Source: Bradyrhizobium diazoefficiens (GTDB lineage: Bacteria; Pseudomonadota; Alphaproteobacteria; Rhizobiales; Xanthobacteraceae). From it: a stretch of DNA of 64,000 nt. The stretch covers positions 3,252,501 through 3,316,500 of the forward strand of contig NZ_CP067102.1 in assembly GCF_016616885.1 (NCBI RefSeq). The letters are read 5' to 3'. A program made the translations under genes and the position numbers. Below the pieces are notes generated by a model. The model had not been told where the DNA came from. It ran no database searches and saw nothing but the letters and a program-made list of their open reading frames with translations. Of this stretch, positions 15,447-24,687 are shown one piece after another. How positions within the stretch are numbered: position 1 is the stretch's first letter; every line of letters begins with the position of its first letter.

Positions 15447-15493
15447 GGCCCCAGCTCCATCGCCCCCCAATTCGCGAGCTGGGGCCCTTTTTT
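15447..15493 (+). terminator. intrinsic terminator without an obvious gene
   Basis: An 11-bp perfect stem, GGCCCCAGCTC (15447-15457) with GAGCTGGGGCC (15476-15486), followed by C and six T. No plus-strand gene ends upstream. A diverged copy lies at 15871-15906. The region 15186-15870 otherwise holds only fragments such as a GAAATTAGGATA word (repeated near 16386) and no credible ORF. Confidence 0.6.
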
Positions 15494-15870
15494 CATCATT
15501 TGTTGGTGCGCACTATTTGGGCGCGAGCAAAAACTGGCAAACGCGCGCCTCGATTCGGCTGCGCCGAAGCGGCTCTAGCGCCCGGTGCTAGGACCAGCCC
15601 GTAGAGGCGGATCAGTCCTCCGCAGTGATCGTTGAGCCCAGAGCGCGGTGATGCTCTGACGGTTTGCCTGATCTCGTTCATGCGACTGGAGGTCATCGAA
15701 CGCGGACAGCACCGGAATCAGGCTGGCCTAGCTAGTTAGGACACCCGCGGAGGGGAATTAGCGAACATCCTGCCCTTTCGAGGTACGCCGCCCGCTGTAT
15801 CGCGCACAAGGCTGTCTTAGTGCATGTTGACGTGCCTGAACCGGCGTAAGCCTAGCTGGTCCAGTAACTT

Positions 15871-15906
15871 GGCCTCAGCTCCGCCAGCCCCGAGTTGGGG
15901 CCTTTT
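15871..15906 (+). terminator. diverged copy of the upstream terminator
   Basis: GGCCTCAGCTC (15871-15881) pairs with GAGTTGGGGCC (15892-15902) using two G-U pairs, followed by four T. It is the same element as 15447-15493. The gap 15907-15990 shows nothing further. Confidence 0.5.
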
Positions 15907-15991
15907 ACTGTCGTCTTCCGCACCCGCAGAGGCGGATTCTTGGCCGACCAAGAGGAGTTGGATGAGGCCGGCAATCACGAGCTATCCAAAT

Positions 15992-16020
15992 GAAAGAGGC
16001 CGCCAACCGAGGCGGCCTTA
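15992..16020. repeat. GAAAGAGGCCGCC hairpin, copy 1
   Basis: AGGCCGCC (15997-16004) pairs with GGCGGCCT (16011-16018). It is preceded by GAA and followed by TACTTTT. It is nearly identical to 16951-16979 and sits at the 3' end of the minus-strand SPGL gene, where it probably terminates transcription in either direction. Confidence 0.5.
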
Positions 16021-16023
16021 CTT

Positions 16024-16221
16024 TTAAATCGGAGGCTTGAGGCCCGGCGAGTTCAGCCATTGATCGATGCTGGCCGTGATTTCGGCTTCCCGGGCTTTCT
16101 TGAGGAGGATTTCGCTCTCCTCTCCCGGCGGCAATTGTTTAGCTTTCTCGCGTGCTTGCCGCGCTTCTTGGATGAGCCGTTCGCCTAGCGATCTGTCCTG
16201 TTTGAACCGGAGGCGCGTCAT
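16024..16221 (-). CDS. small helical protein, SPGL family (copy 2)
   Basis: 65 residues. It aligns along its length with 14985-15185: RFKQ, SLxERLxQEA, LPPGxExExLL, KAREAE and WLNSPGLKPP. GGGAGGAGG precedes the ATG at 16221. One long helix plus a conserved C-terminal box; function unknown. It is encoded inside the lower-GC island upstream of recA. Confidence 0.6.
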   Translation of the reverse strand: MTRLRFKQDRSLGERLIQEARQAREKAKQLPPGEESEILLKKAREAEITASIDQWLNSPGLKPPI

Positions 16222-16416
16222 GACCTCCTCCCGCTTGAAACCAGGTTCCACTATAAACCTTTTCGGGGCGCTGGAGTTCGATCCGGAACATTAAAACGCA
16301 AGTGTTCAATCAGCGGAGACACCGGCTCGCAATTCGTTCGTCGGGAGCAAATTCCTTGATACATTGCCGGGGGATGGTCGGGATCGAAATTAGGATACTC
16401 GCAAAATCAACCGAGG

Positions 16417-16947
16417 GTGCGGACCGTAAGGCGCTCACTAATCACGCCCATCAACGATCTGATCGACCGCGCGACTGGTTATGACAGGCTCAGAACCGAG
16501 CAAAGTATTGCTGCGATCCTTGAGAAGTTTGTCGCAAAGATTTTGCAGCCCTACGTCAAGACGTTCCCAGCCGCCTATTACGAGCACATCTACAGGCTCA
16601 ACAACTGGAGCTACAATTCTGAGTCGTCAAAGCGTCCCGGAGTGATCGGCCATTGGACGAACGATATCATTTATGCTCGCCTTGCCCCGGCAGTGCTTGA
16701 GGAGTTGAAGCGAAAAATTCCGAGAGACGACAAAGGGCGACCGAAGCACAAACTTTTTCAAATGCTGACGCCAGAGACAGGTCATCCAAAACTGGTCGAT
16801 CACTTCAAGGAAGTCCTAGCCACTATGCGCGGTGCTCGCAATTGGGCGGAATTCTACGAAATGCTCGACCGCTCGCTGCCTCGATTTAATGAGACGCCAC
16901 AACTTCCATTCTACATACGCAGGCATGGAGCGTTTGCCGCCGCCTGA
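16417..16947 (+). pseudogene. 5'-truncated P63C-domain gene
   Basis: The frame encodes most of a P63C domain: YYEHIYRLNNWSYNSE, RPGVIGHWTNDIIYARLAP, VLEELKRKIPRDDKGRPKHK and GHPKLVDHFKEVLATMRGA. Family members are phage- or plasmid-associated proteins of 250 residues or more with an N-terminal half that is absent here. No ATG or Shine-Dalgarno exists; the only start is a GTG at 16417, and the open frame begins just after a stop at 16357. The probable break lies near the repeated word GAAATTAGGATA (about 16386). A mobile-element remnant is likely. Confidence 0.6.
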
Positions 16948-16950
16948 AAC

Positions 16951-16979
16951 GAAAGAGGCCGCCCACTGAGGCGGCCTTA
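16951..16979. repeat. GAAAGAGGCCGCC hairpin, copy 2
   Basis: AGGCCGCC (16956-16963) with GGCGGCCT (16970-16977), immediately after the stop of the P63C fragment; the same element as 15992-16020. A second short hairpin, GGCCCC/GGGGCC, follows at 16993-17011. Confidence 0.5.
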
Positions 16980-17120
16980 GGAAAATTTAAACGGCCCCAA
17001 GGTGGGGGCCGCCAACCCGCCTGATGCGAGTTTTCCTCCAGCAGTCGGGGGGCTACCTGTCTGGCTGGGGGCTCCAAACAGACGCGCCACGAAGGCGATC
17101 GTTCCTTAGCCTATACCGAC

Positions 17121-17276
17121 TTATTGCTCCCGGTCTTTGGCGGCTTGCGCGAGCTTCATCCAATCCTCGGCAAGCCGCAACCACGCTTCTTTATCGATCG
17201 GGTTCCTAGTTCCCTCAGCCTCTCGCAGGCACTCCTGAGCCTGATTGAGGAACCAGTCTGCATCGGACTCGCGCAT
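17121..17276 (-). CDS. 51-residue conserved-looking hypothetical protein
   Basis: Reads MRESDADWFLNQAQECLREA, then NPIDKEAWLRLAEDWMKLAQ and DREQ stop. The pattern Q-A-x-E-C ... W-L-R-L-A-E-D-W-x-K-L-A is that of a multi-copy rhizobial small-protein family (from memory). No clear Shine-Dalgarno precedes the ATG at 17276. It is encoded opposite recA and ends 17 nt from a gene-free stretch. Function unknown. Confidence 0.5.
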   Translation of the reverse strand: MRESDADWFLNQAQECLREAEGTRNPIDKEAWLRLAEDWMKLAQAAKDREQ

Positions 17277-17369
17277 CACAAGACAATGCGCAAAATTCAA
17301 ACTAGGCCACTGCGAAATTCAACTTAGGCCACTAGGGGTCAAAACAGGCCAGCACCGAAATCTGCAAAA

Positions 17370-17384
17370 GAACATATTGCGAAC
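17370..17384 (+). promoter_or_regulatory. SOS (LexA) box of recA
   Basis: GAAC (17370-17373), 7 bp, GAAC (17381-17384), the direct-repeat operator used by alphaproteobacterial LexA. A third GAAC follows at 17388-17391. It lies 93 bp before the recA start. Confidence 0.85.
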
Positions 17385-17476
17385 CTAGAACAAATAGTGT
17401 ACGTTGTTTTTATCGACGACCCGCCGCGCCAATCGTTTGTCCCGCACCCGAATCCTCGCCATAAGGAGCACGACCA

Positions 17477-18565
<1,089 letters not shown>

Positions 18566-18659
18566 GTCTGACCGGTAGAGTTTTCGCGAGGAGCGGGCGC
18601 TGAGGACGTTGAGTTGCCGACGTCGTCTGTGCCCGTTTCTTTTTGGGGCGCTCGATGCC

Positions 18660-19652
18660 ATGAGGCGCGTGATCCTGACCAGTTCGTCGGGCGTTGGTCT
18701 TGCTCATGCGGATCGCGCCGACATGGTCGTCCCGTTCATCTTTCGCTTCGTGTCGGGGCCACTTCCCTCGGCCGAACACCTCAATCGCTATCTCGGTGGA
18801 CGCGCGAACAGAATTTTTGAAGAGATCATCTGGTCTGATTGCGTCCGCCAATTGCCCTATGTCCAGCGTCTGGATCGGGAAGGCGCATTACTCTGCTTCT
18901 GCGAGACTTACGGCGTCGAGTTCATCGAGCTCTGGTTCGACCCTGAACCAAACAGTCAGCTGCAGTTGATCTGGATCCTCGACTATCTGCGTTCCCGGCC
19001 ATCCATACCAGCGAATCTGAGATTACGATTTGTCGATTTCGAACTGCGTGCAGCAGATCCCGCGGAGATTCGTCATCGCGACGTGCGGGAGTTCGATATC
19101 GCAGAAGGCGATTTTGAGATCGCCAGCATGGCCTGGGAGGCCTACCGCGCGCCGACGCCCGCGCTCTGCGCCGGGCTGCTCGACAGGCCGCTCGGCAAGC
19201 TGTCCTTCGTGAAGCCGGCCATGGAGGACCTGCTCGCAGAACTGCCGTCGTCGGCGACGGGACTGGGGGCGACCGAGGCGCGGCTTCTCGAACTGATCGC
19301 GAGTGGACACAATCGCACCGACGCGCTGTTTCGGCCGGGCGCGCTCGGGTCACGCGTGTTCGATCCGTGGGAGTTGGGTGCGTTGCTCGAAGGACTTGCT
19401 TTCGGCCCGGCGCCCGCCATTGCAGGTCTGGACGGCAAGCTGGCGACACTCGATCCGGACAATGCACGAGGTCGCAACGCAGCCTTTCGCCGGAGCCGGC
19501 TGTCGCTGACCGAACTGGGCCGAGCGGTCCTTGAAGGCCGGGAGGATTTCCGCCGCCACAACCCGATTCGGCGCTGGTGGGGTGGTACGCTTCTCACCAA
19601 CGAACGGCTTTGGCGTTGGAATCCGCAGACCCGTTCGCTGGTTGCACCCTAA
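18660..19652 (+). CDS. conserved hypothetical protein (DUF1835-like architecture)
   Basis: 330 residues. The N-terminal third may bind a small ligand (VILTSSSGVGLAHADRAD), and a central acidic region follows. The C-terminal part looks like a winged-helix module (TGLGATEARLLELIASG, SLTELGRAVLEG) ending in the characteristic HNPIRRWWGGTLL and RLWRWNP. This order resembles DUF1835-type proteins, but I am not certain. ATG at 18660 with GGGGCG upstream. It follows recA by 94 nt on the same strand; no functional link is implied. Confidence 0.6.
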   Translation: MRRVILTSSSGVGLAHADRADMVVPFIFRFVSGPLPSAEHLNRYLGGRANRIFEEIIWSDCVRQLPYVQRLDREGALLCFCETYGVEFIELWFDPEPNSQLQLIWILDYLRSRPSIPANLRLRFVDFELRAADPAEIRHRDVREFDIAEGDFEIASMAWEAYRAPTPALCAGLLDRPLGKLSFVKPAMEDLLAELPSSATGLGATEARLLELIASGHNRTDALFRPGALGSRVFDPWELGALLEGLAFGPAPAIAGLDGKLATLDPDNARGRNAAFRRSRLSLTELGRAVLEGREDFRRHNPIRRWWGGTLLTNERLWRWNPQTRSLVAP

Positions 19653-19655
19653 GTC

Positions 19656-19786
19656 GCGCCCGTAGGTGGGCAAAGGCGCGCAAGCGCCGTGCCCACCAGT
19701 TTCAACGCGAACGAAAGAGGTGGGCACGCTTCCGCCTTCGCTCTCCGAGCTACGGCGGACAAGTCGCTTTGCCCACCCTACGAATC
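19656..19786. repeat. GTGGGCAAAG-type intergenic palindrome
   Basis: It begins CGTAGGTGGGCAAAGGCG and ends with the inverted CGCTTTGCCCACCCTACG. Inner arms include GTGCCCACC and GGTGGGCAC. It lies between the convergent stops of the gene at 18660 and gcvP and has no ORF of its own. Confidence 0.6.
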
Positions 19787-19788
19787 CA

Positions 19789-22668
19789 CTACTCCGCGGC
19801 TTCCGCGTAATCGCTCACCGGCGGGCACGAGCACACCAGGTTGCGATCGCCATAGACGTTGTCGACACGGCCCACCGGGCACCAGTATTTGTCGGTGCGC
19901 GAGGTGCCTGCAGGGAAGCAGCCTTCAGTGCGGGTATAGGCGCGCTTCCAGTCGTCATCGGCGATGTCATGCACGGTGTGCGGGGCGTGGCGCAGCGGCG
20001 ACGCTTCGACCTTGAAGCGGCCAGCCTCGACCTCGGCGATTTCGTTCCGGATCGCGATCATGGCGTCGCAGAAGCGATCCAGCTCCGCCTTCGATTCCGA
20101 TTCGGTCGGCTCGATCATCAGCGTGCCCGGCACCGGGAAGCTCATGGTCGGCGCATGGAAGCCGTAATCGATCAGGCGCTTGGCGATGTCGTCGACGGTG
20201 ACGCCGGATGTCGTCTTCAGCGGACGCGGATCGACGATGCACTCATGCGCGATGCGGCCCTTGGCGTTCTTGTAGAGCACCGGGAAGTGCGCATCGAGGC
20301 GGGCTGCGACGTAATTGGCGTTGAGGATCGCGATCTCGGTGGCGCGCTTCAATCCTTCGCCGCCCATCATCAGGATGTAGATATAGGAGATGGTGAGGAT
20401 CGAGGCCGAGCCGAATGGCGCGGCCGAGACCGGGCCGACTGGGGCATCGGCCTGCGTCGCAGGGTGACCGGGCAGAAACGGGGCGAGATGCGCCTTGACG
20501 CCGATCGGGCCCATGCCGGGGCCGCCGCCGCCATGCGGGATGCAGAAGGTCTTGTGCAGATTGAGATGGCTGACATCAGCGCCGTAATCGCCGGGCCGGG
20601 ACAGGCCGACCTGCGCGTTGAGGTTGGCGCCATCCAGATACACCTGGCCGCCATGGCCATGCACGATGTCGCAGATCTCGCGAATGTGCTCCTCGAACAC
20701 GCCATGCGTCGAGGGATAGGTGATCATGACCGCGGCGAGGTCGTTCGAGTGCTTCTCCGCCTTGGCGCGGAGATCGTTGACGTCGACGTCGCCGTTGGCC
20801 TCGCAGGCAACCACCACCACGTCCATGCCGACCATCGCGGCCGAGGCCGGGTTGGTGCCATGGGCGGAGGAGGGGATCAGGCAGATTTTCCGCTGCGTCT
20901 CTCCGCGCGCGGCATGATAGGCGCGGATGGCCAGCAGCCCGGCATATTCTCCTTGCGCACCGGAGTTCGGCTGCAGCGAGATCGCGTCATAGCCGGTGAT
21001 GTCGCACAGCCATTTGTCCAGCCGCGCAAACAACGCATGATAGCCGGCGGCCTGCTCGCGCGGAGCGAAGGGGTGCAAGGAGGCGAATTCCGGCCAGGTC
21101 AGCGGCATCATCTCGGTGGTCGCGTTCAGCTTCATGGTGCAGGACCCCAGCGGGATCATGGCGCGGTCGAGTGCGAGGTCGCGATCGCTGAGCTTGCGCA
21201 TGTAGCGCAGCATCTCGGTCTCCGAGCGATGCGCGTGGAACACGGGATGGGTGAGGAAAGAGGTCGCGCGCTTCAGCGTCTCCGGCAGCGCTTCGCGTGT
21301 GGTCGCGTCGATCTCGGCGTAGGAAAGCTGGCCGCCGAACGCGCGCCAGACGGCTTCGACCGTGGCAGGCGTCGTGGTCTCGTCGAGCGCGATGCGGAGC
21401 GCCGCTTCTCCAACGCCGAGATTGATTGTCTCGGCGGCGGCGCGCGCAACAATCTCGGCGCGCTTGGCGCCGGCATCGACGCTGAGCGTGTCGAAGAAGG
21501 CCTCGCTACTCGGCGTGAAGCCGAGCTTGCGCAAGCCGGCCGCGAGCACGGCGGTGCGGCGATGCACATTGCGCGCGATCTGCGCAAGGCCCTCCGGGCC
21601 GTGATAGACCGCGTACATCGCGGCGATCACGGCCAGCAGCACCTGCGCGGTGCAGATGTTGGACGTCGCCTTCTCGCGACGGATGTGCTGCTCGCGGGTC
21701 TGCAGCGCGAGGCGATAGGCAGGCATCCCGCGGGAATCCACGGAGAGACCGACGATGCGGCCGGGCAGCGAGCGCTTCAGCGCGTCGCGCACCGCCATAT
21801 AGGCCGCGTGCGGTCCGCCATAGCCCATCGGCACGCCAAAGCGTTGCGCGGAGCCGATCGCGATGTCGGCACCTAACTCGCCGGGCGAGGCGAGCAATGT
21901 CAGTGCCAGCAGATCGGCGGCAACGATCGCGAGCGCACCCTTGGCCTTCAGCGCCGCGATCGCGGGCCTGAGATCGCGCACCGCGCCCGAGGTTCCAGGA
22001 TATTGCAGCAGCGCACCAAGCACGTCCGCCTTGTCGAGATCGGTGAGGGGATCGCCGACGACCAGCGACCAGCCGAGCGGCTCGGCGCGGGTGCGCATCA
22101 CAGCTAACGTCTGCGGATGCACGTCCTTGTCGACGAAGAAGGCTTTGGCTTCGACCTTGGAGTGCCGCTCGGCGAGCGCCATGGCTTCGGCTGCGGCAGT
22201 CGCCTCATCGAGCAGCGAGGCGTTGGCGACGTCGAGCCCGGTGAGGTCGCAGATCATGGTCTGGAAGTTGAACAGCGCCTCCAGCCGGCCCTGGCTGATC
22301 TCGGGCTGGTAGGGCGTATACGCCGTGTACCAGGCCGGGTTCTCCAAGATGTTGCGCTGGATTACCGCTGGCAAAATCGTGCCGGAATAGCCCTGGCCGA
22401 TCAGCGAGGTGAAGACCTGGTTCTGGCGCGCTAGTTCGGCCATATGCGCGATCGCCTCGGTCTCGCTCAGTGGCCTGCCGAGATCGAGTGGGGCTGCCTG
22501 CCGGATCGAGGCCGGCAGCGTTTCCGCCATCAGTGCGTCGACGCTCTTGGCGCCGACCGCCTCTAGCATTGCGGTGACATCGCGCGCCGACGGGCCGATG
22601 TGGCGGCGAGCGAAGTTGGCGGCGGTGTCGCCGCTGGATTTACGGTGCGCGGTCATCGCTTGCTCCAT
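19789..22668 (-). CDS. gcvP: glycine dehydrogenase (decarboxylating), P protein
   Basis: 959 residues, the single-chain form (not split into P1/P2). It decarboxylates glycine and passes the aminomethyl group to lipoyl-GcvH. The PLP lysine lies in [17 protein letters not shown] near residue 706. AAGGA sits before the ATG at 22668. It is the last gene of gcvT-gcvH-gcvP, with 5 nt to gcvH, controlled by the glycine riboswitch at 24257-24450. A palindrome follows the stop. Confidence 0.97.
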   Translation of the reverse strand: MEQAMTAHRKSSGDTAANFARRHIGPSARDVTAMLEAVGAKSVDALMAETLPASIRQAAPLDLGRPLSETEAIAHMAELARQNQVFTSLIGQGYSGTILPAVIQRNILENPAWYTAYTPYQPEISQGRLEALFNFQTMICDLTGLDVANASLLDEATAAAEAMALAERHSKVEAKAFFVDKDVHPQTLAVMRTRAEPLGWSLVVGDPLTDLDKADVLGALLQYPGTSGAVRDLRPAIAALKAKGALAIVAADLLALTLLASPGELGADIAIGSAQRFGVPMGYGGPHAAYMAVRDALKRSLPGRIVGLSVDSRGMPAYRLALQTREQHIRREKATSNICTAQVLLAVIAAMYAVYHGPEGLAQIARNVHRRTAVLAAGLRKLGFTPSSEAFFDTLSVDAGAKRAEIVARAAAETINLGVGEAALRIALDETTTPATVEAVWRAFGGQLSYAEIDATTREALPETLKRATSFLTHPVFHAHRSETEMLRYMRKLSDRDLALDRAMIPLGSCTMKLNATTEMMPLTWPEFASLHPFAPREQAAGYHALFARLDKWLCDITGYDAISLQPNSGAQGEYAGLLAIRAYHAARGETQRKICLIPSSAHGTNPASAAMVGMDVVVVACEANGDVDVNDLRAKAEKHSNDLAAVMITYPSTHGVFEEHIREICDIVHGHGGQVYLDGANLNAQVGLSRPGDYGADVSHLNLHKTFCIPHGGGGPGMGPIGVKAHLAPFLPGHPATQADAPVGPVSAAPFGSASILTISYIYILMMGGEGLKRATEIAILNANYVAARLDAHFPVLYKNAKGRIAHECIVDPRPLKTTSGVTVDDIAKRLIDYGFHAPTMSFPVPGTLMIEPTESESKAELDRFCDAMIAIRNEIAEVEAGRFKVEASPLRHAPHTVHDIADDDWKRAYTRTEGCFPAGTSRTDKYWCPVGRVDNVYGDRNLVCSCPPVSDYAEAAE

Positions 22669-22673
22669 CGTCC

Positions 22674-23042
22674 TTAAGCCGTGTGGGCCTTGTAGGCGGC
22701 TTCATCCATGAGGCCGCCGAGTTCGCTCTTGTCGGTAATCTTGATCTTGAAGAACCAGGCCTTGCCCTGCGCGTCCGAATTGATCAGCGCCGGCTCGGCG
22801 GCGAGTTCGGGGTTGGTCGCGAGCACTTCGCCGGAAATTGGCGCGTAGACGTCGGAGGCGGCTTTCACCGATTCCACCACGGCGGCGGCTTCGGCCTTCT
22901 TCAGGGCGCGGCCGACCTTGGGCAGTTCGACGAACACGACGTCGCCGAGCTGCGACTGCGCGTAATCCGTGATGCCGACCGTGGCGACATCGCCGTCGAT
23001 CGCGAGCCATTCGTGGTCGGTGGTGTACAGCGTCGTGGTCAT
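22674..23042 (-). CDS. gcvH: glycine cleavage system H protein
   Basis: 122 residues. The lipoyl attachment lysine is in [10 protein letters not shown] near residue 60, with the family ending [20 protein letters not shown]. It shuttles the aminomethyl group from GcvP to GcvT. It lies 9 nt after gcvT and 5 nt before gcvP, in one operon. Confidence 0.97.
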   Translation of the reverse strand: MTTTLYTTDHEWLAIDGDVATVGITDYAQSQLGDVVFVELPKVGRALKKAEAAAVVESVKAASDVYAPISGEVLATNPELAAEPALINSDAQGKAWFFKIKITDKSELGGLMDEAAYKAHTA

Positions 23043-23051
23043 TCTCGATCC

Positions 23052-24200
23052 TCAGCGTTTGTAGGTGTTTTTCACGAAGGGCATGGCGGCGACGGCGAGC
23101 GGCAGGCGTTGCCCGCGCACTTCCGCAAAGAGTCTTGTATCGAGCGCGCTCAGGGTGGTGGGGACGTAGCCCATCGCGACCGGCGCATTCAGGCTCGGGC
23201 CGAAACCACCCGAGGTGACCTTTCCGATCGGCTCGCCGCCCGCGCTATCCGCAAACAGCAGCGCGCCTTCGCGCACCGGCGCACGACCCTCGGCGCGCAG
23301 GCCGACGCGACGGCGGGACGCGCCGTGATCGAAATGCGCGAGGATTTTCTCGGCGCCGGGAAAGCCGCCGGCGCGGGCGCCGCCAGTGCGGCGGCTCTTC
23401 TGCACCGACCATTCCAGCGCAGCTTCGACCGGCGTGGTCGCGGTGTCGATGTCGTGGCCGTAGAGGCAGAGCCCGGCCTCGAGCCGCAGGCTGTCGCGGG
23501 CGCCGAGGCCGATCGGCATCACGTCCGAGTTTTCCAGCAGCGTCTTCGCGAGCCGTTCGGCGTCCGCAGCGGGCACCGAAATCTCAAACCCGTCCTCGCC
23601 GGTGTAGCCGGAGCGCGAGACGAAGCAGGCGAGGCCCGCAACCTCGCGCGGGCCGGCATCCATGAACTTCATGGCGGGAGCCTCTGCACACAATTTCGCC
23701 AGTGCGGCTTCGGCCTTCGGGCCCTGCAGGGCGATCAGCGCGCGATCGGCGAGCGAATCGATGCTGCAGATGTCCGACAGATTCGCGCGCAGATGCGCCT
23801 CGTCCTCGGCCTTGCAGGCAGCGTTGACCACCAAGAACAGGTAATCGCCGAAATTGGCGACCATCAAATCGTCGAGAATGCCGCCATCCGTATTGGTGAA
23901 CTGGGCGTAGCGCTGACGGCCCGGTGCAATCGCCAGAATATCCTGCGGGACCAGCCGCTCCAGCGCGCGGGCGGCGTCCTCGACCTTGCCGGATTTCGGC
24001 CGAAGCGCGATCTGGCCCATGTGGGAGACGTCGAACAAGCCGGCAGATGTGCGGGTCTGGAGGTGCTCCTTCAGCACGCCCGCAGGGTACTGCACCGGCA
24101 TGTCATAGCCCGCGAACGGCACCATCTTGCCGCCAAGCGACACATGCAGGTCGTAAAGGGGGGTACGTCGGAGGGAATCTTGGTCGTCGCGCGCAAGCAT
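23052..24200 (-). CDS. gcvT: glycine cleavage system T protein (aminomethyltransferase)
   Basis: 382 residues from ATG 24200. It transfers the methylene group to tetrahydrofolate and releases ammonia. Motifs: PFAGYDMPVQYPAG, LFDVSHMGQ, and GYTGEDGFEISVPA near residue 205. The open frame continues upstream of 24200 only through the riboswitch expression region, so the internal ATG is right. First gene of gcvTHP. Confidence 0.96.
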   Translation of the reverse strand: MLARDDQDSLRRTPLYDLHVSLGGKMVPFAGYDMPVQYPAGVLKEHLQTRTSAGLFDVSHMGQIALRPKSGKVEDAARALERLVPQDILAIAPGRQRYAQFTNTDGGILDDLMVANFGDYLFLVVNAACKAEDEAHLRANLSDICSIDSLADRALIALQGPKAEAALAKLCAEAPAMKFMDAGPREVAGLACFVSRSGYTGEDGFEISVPAADAERLAKTLLENSDVMPIGLGARDSLRLEAGLCLYGHDIDTATTPVEAALEWSVQKSRRTGGARAGGFPGAEKILAHFDHGASRRRVGLRAEGRAPVREGALLFADSAGGEPIGKVTSGGFGPSLNAPVAMGYVPTTLSALDTRLFAEVRGQRLPLAVAAMPFVKNTYKR

Positions 24201-24256
24201 CACAGGGGCCCTCGGCGGTTCCCCGGGGATGATTCCCCGAGACGAACCAGTCGAAG

Positions 24257-24450
24257 CCCCATCTGTCGCTGTGCCTGAGAGTATTATCCCGTCGGCGGAC
24301 GCAGTCCGGGCCAACCCCTCTTAAAAGGTATTTGCCCGTCGGCGCCTCTTTCCAGATGTCGTCAAAGCCACGCGGTCCTTTTGCCTGAGAGTTTCCGGGG
24401 CGGTTGCTCCTTCGGCGCCGGCAGTGAAGCCGGTCTCTCCCGACGTGGCC
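24257..24450 (-). promoter_or_regulatory. tandem glycine riboswitch
   Basis: Two glycine aptamers on the minus strand. Aptamer 1 (24450-24367) has CGGGAGAGACC, GCCGAAGGAGCAA and CTCTCAGGCAAAAGGACC, closed by GCCACG/CGTGGC. Aptamer 2 (24359-24257) has GGAAAGAGGCGCCGACGGG and ACTCTCAGGCACAGCGACAG, closed by CATCTG/CAGATG. The gcvT start is 57 nt downstream, so glycine probably turns on gcvTHP. Confidence 0.93.
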
Positions 24451-24687
24451 GTACGATACAGATGGGTACAGACCACAGCCCGGCCAAGCCTGTCAACGCG
24501 CCCTTTGCGGCTTTCAACGGGATTGCAAAGGGGGAGGACGCGCCTGCGGCAACCCACTGATCTCTCTGCACAGTTTCTGGACAGCGAAGCTGGCCTTGTC
24601 TAAAAGCGCTTTGGCCCGCAGATATCAGCCCAAATCACCGGTTTGGATGGCGTATTTCCGGGTCCAAGCACACCCGATTGGATGAAC

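Noticed and set aside
19666..21876. A long open frame (over 700 codons) antisense to gcvP
   Set aside because: Codon bias mirrored from gcvP in high-GC DNA; composition rich in Arg/His/Asp without any domain.
24201..24314. An N-terminal extension of GcvT
   Set aside because: The extra residues come from riboswitch sequence; family alignment begins at ATG 24200.
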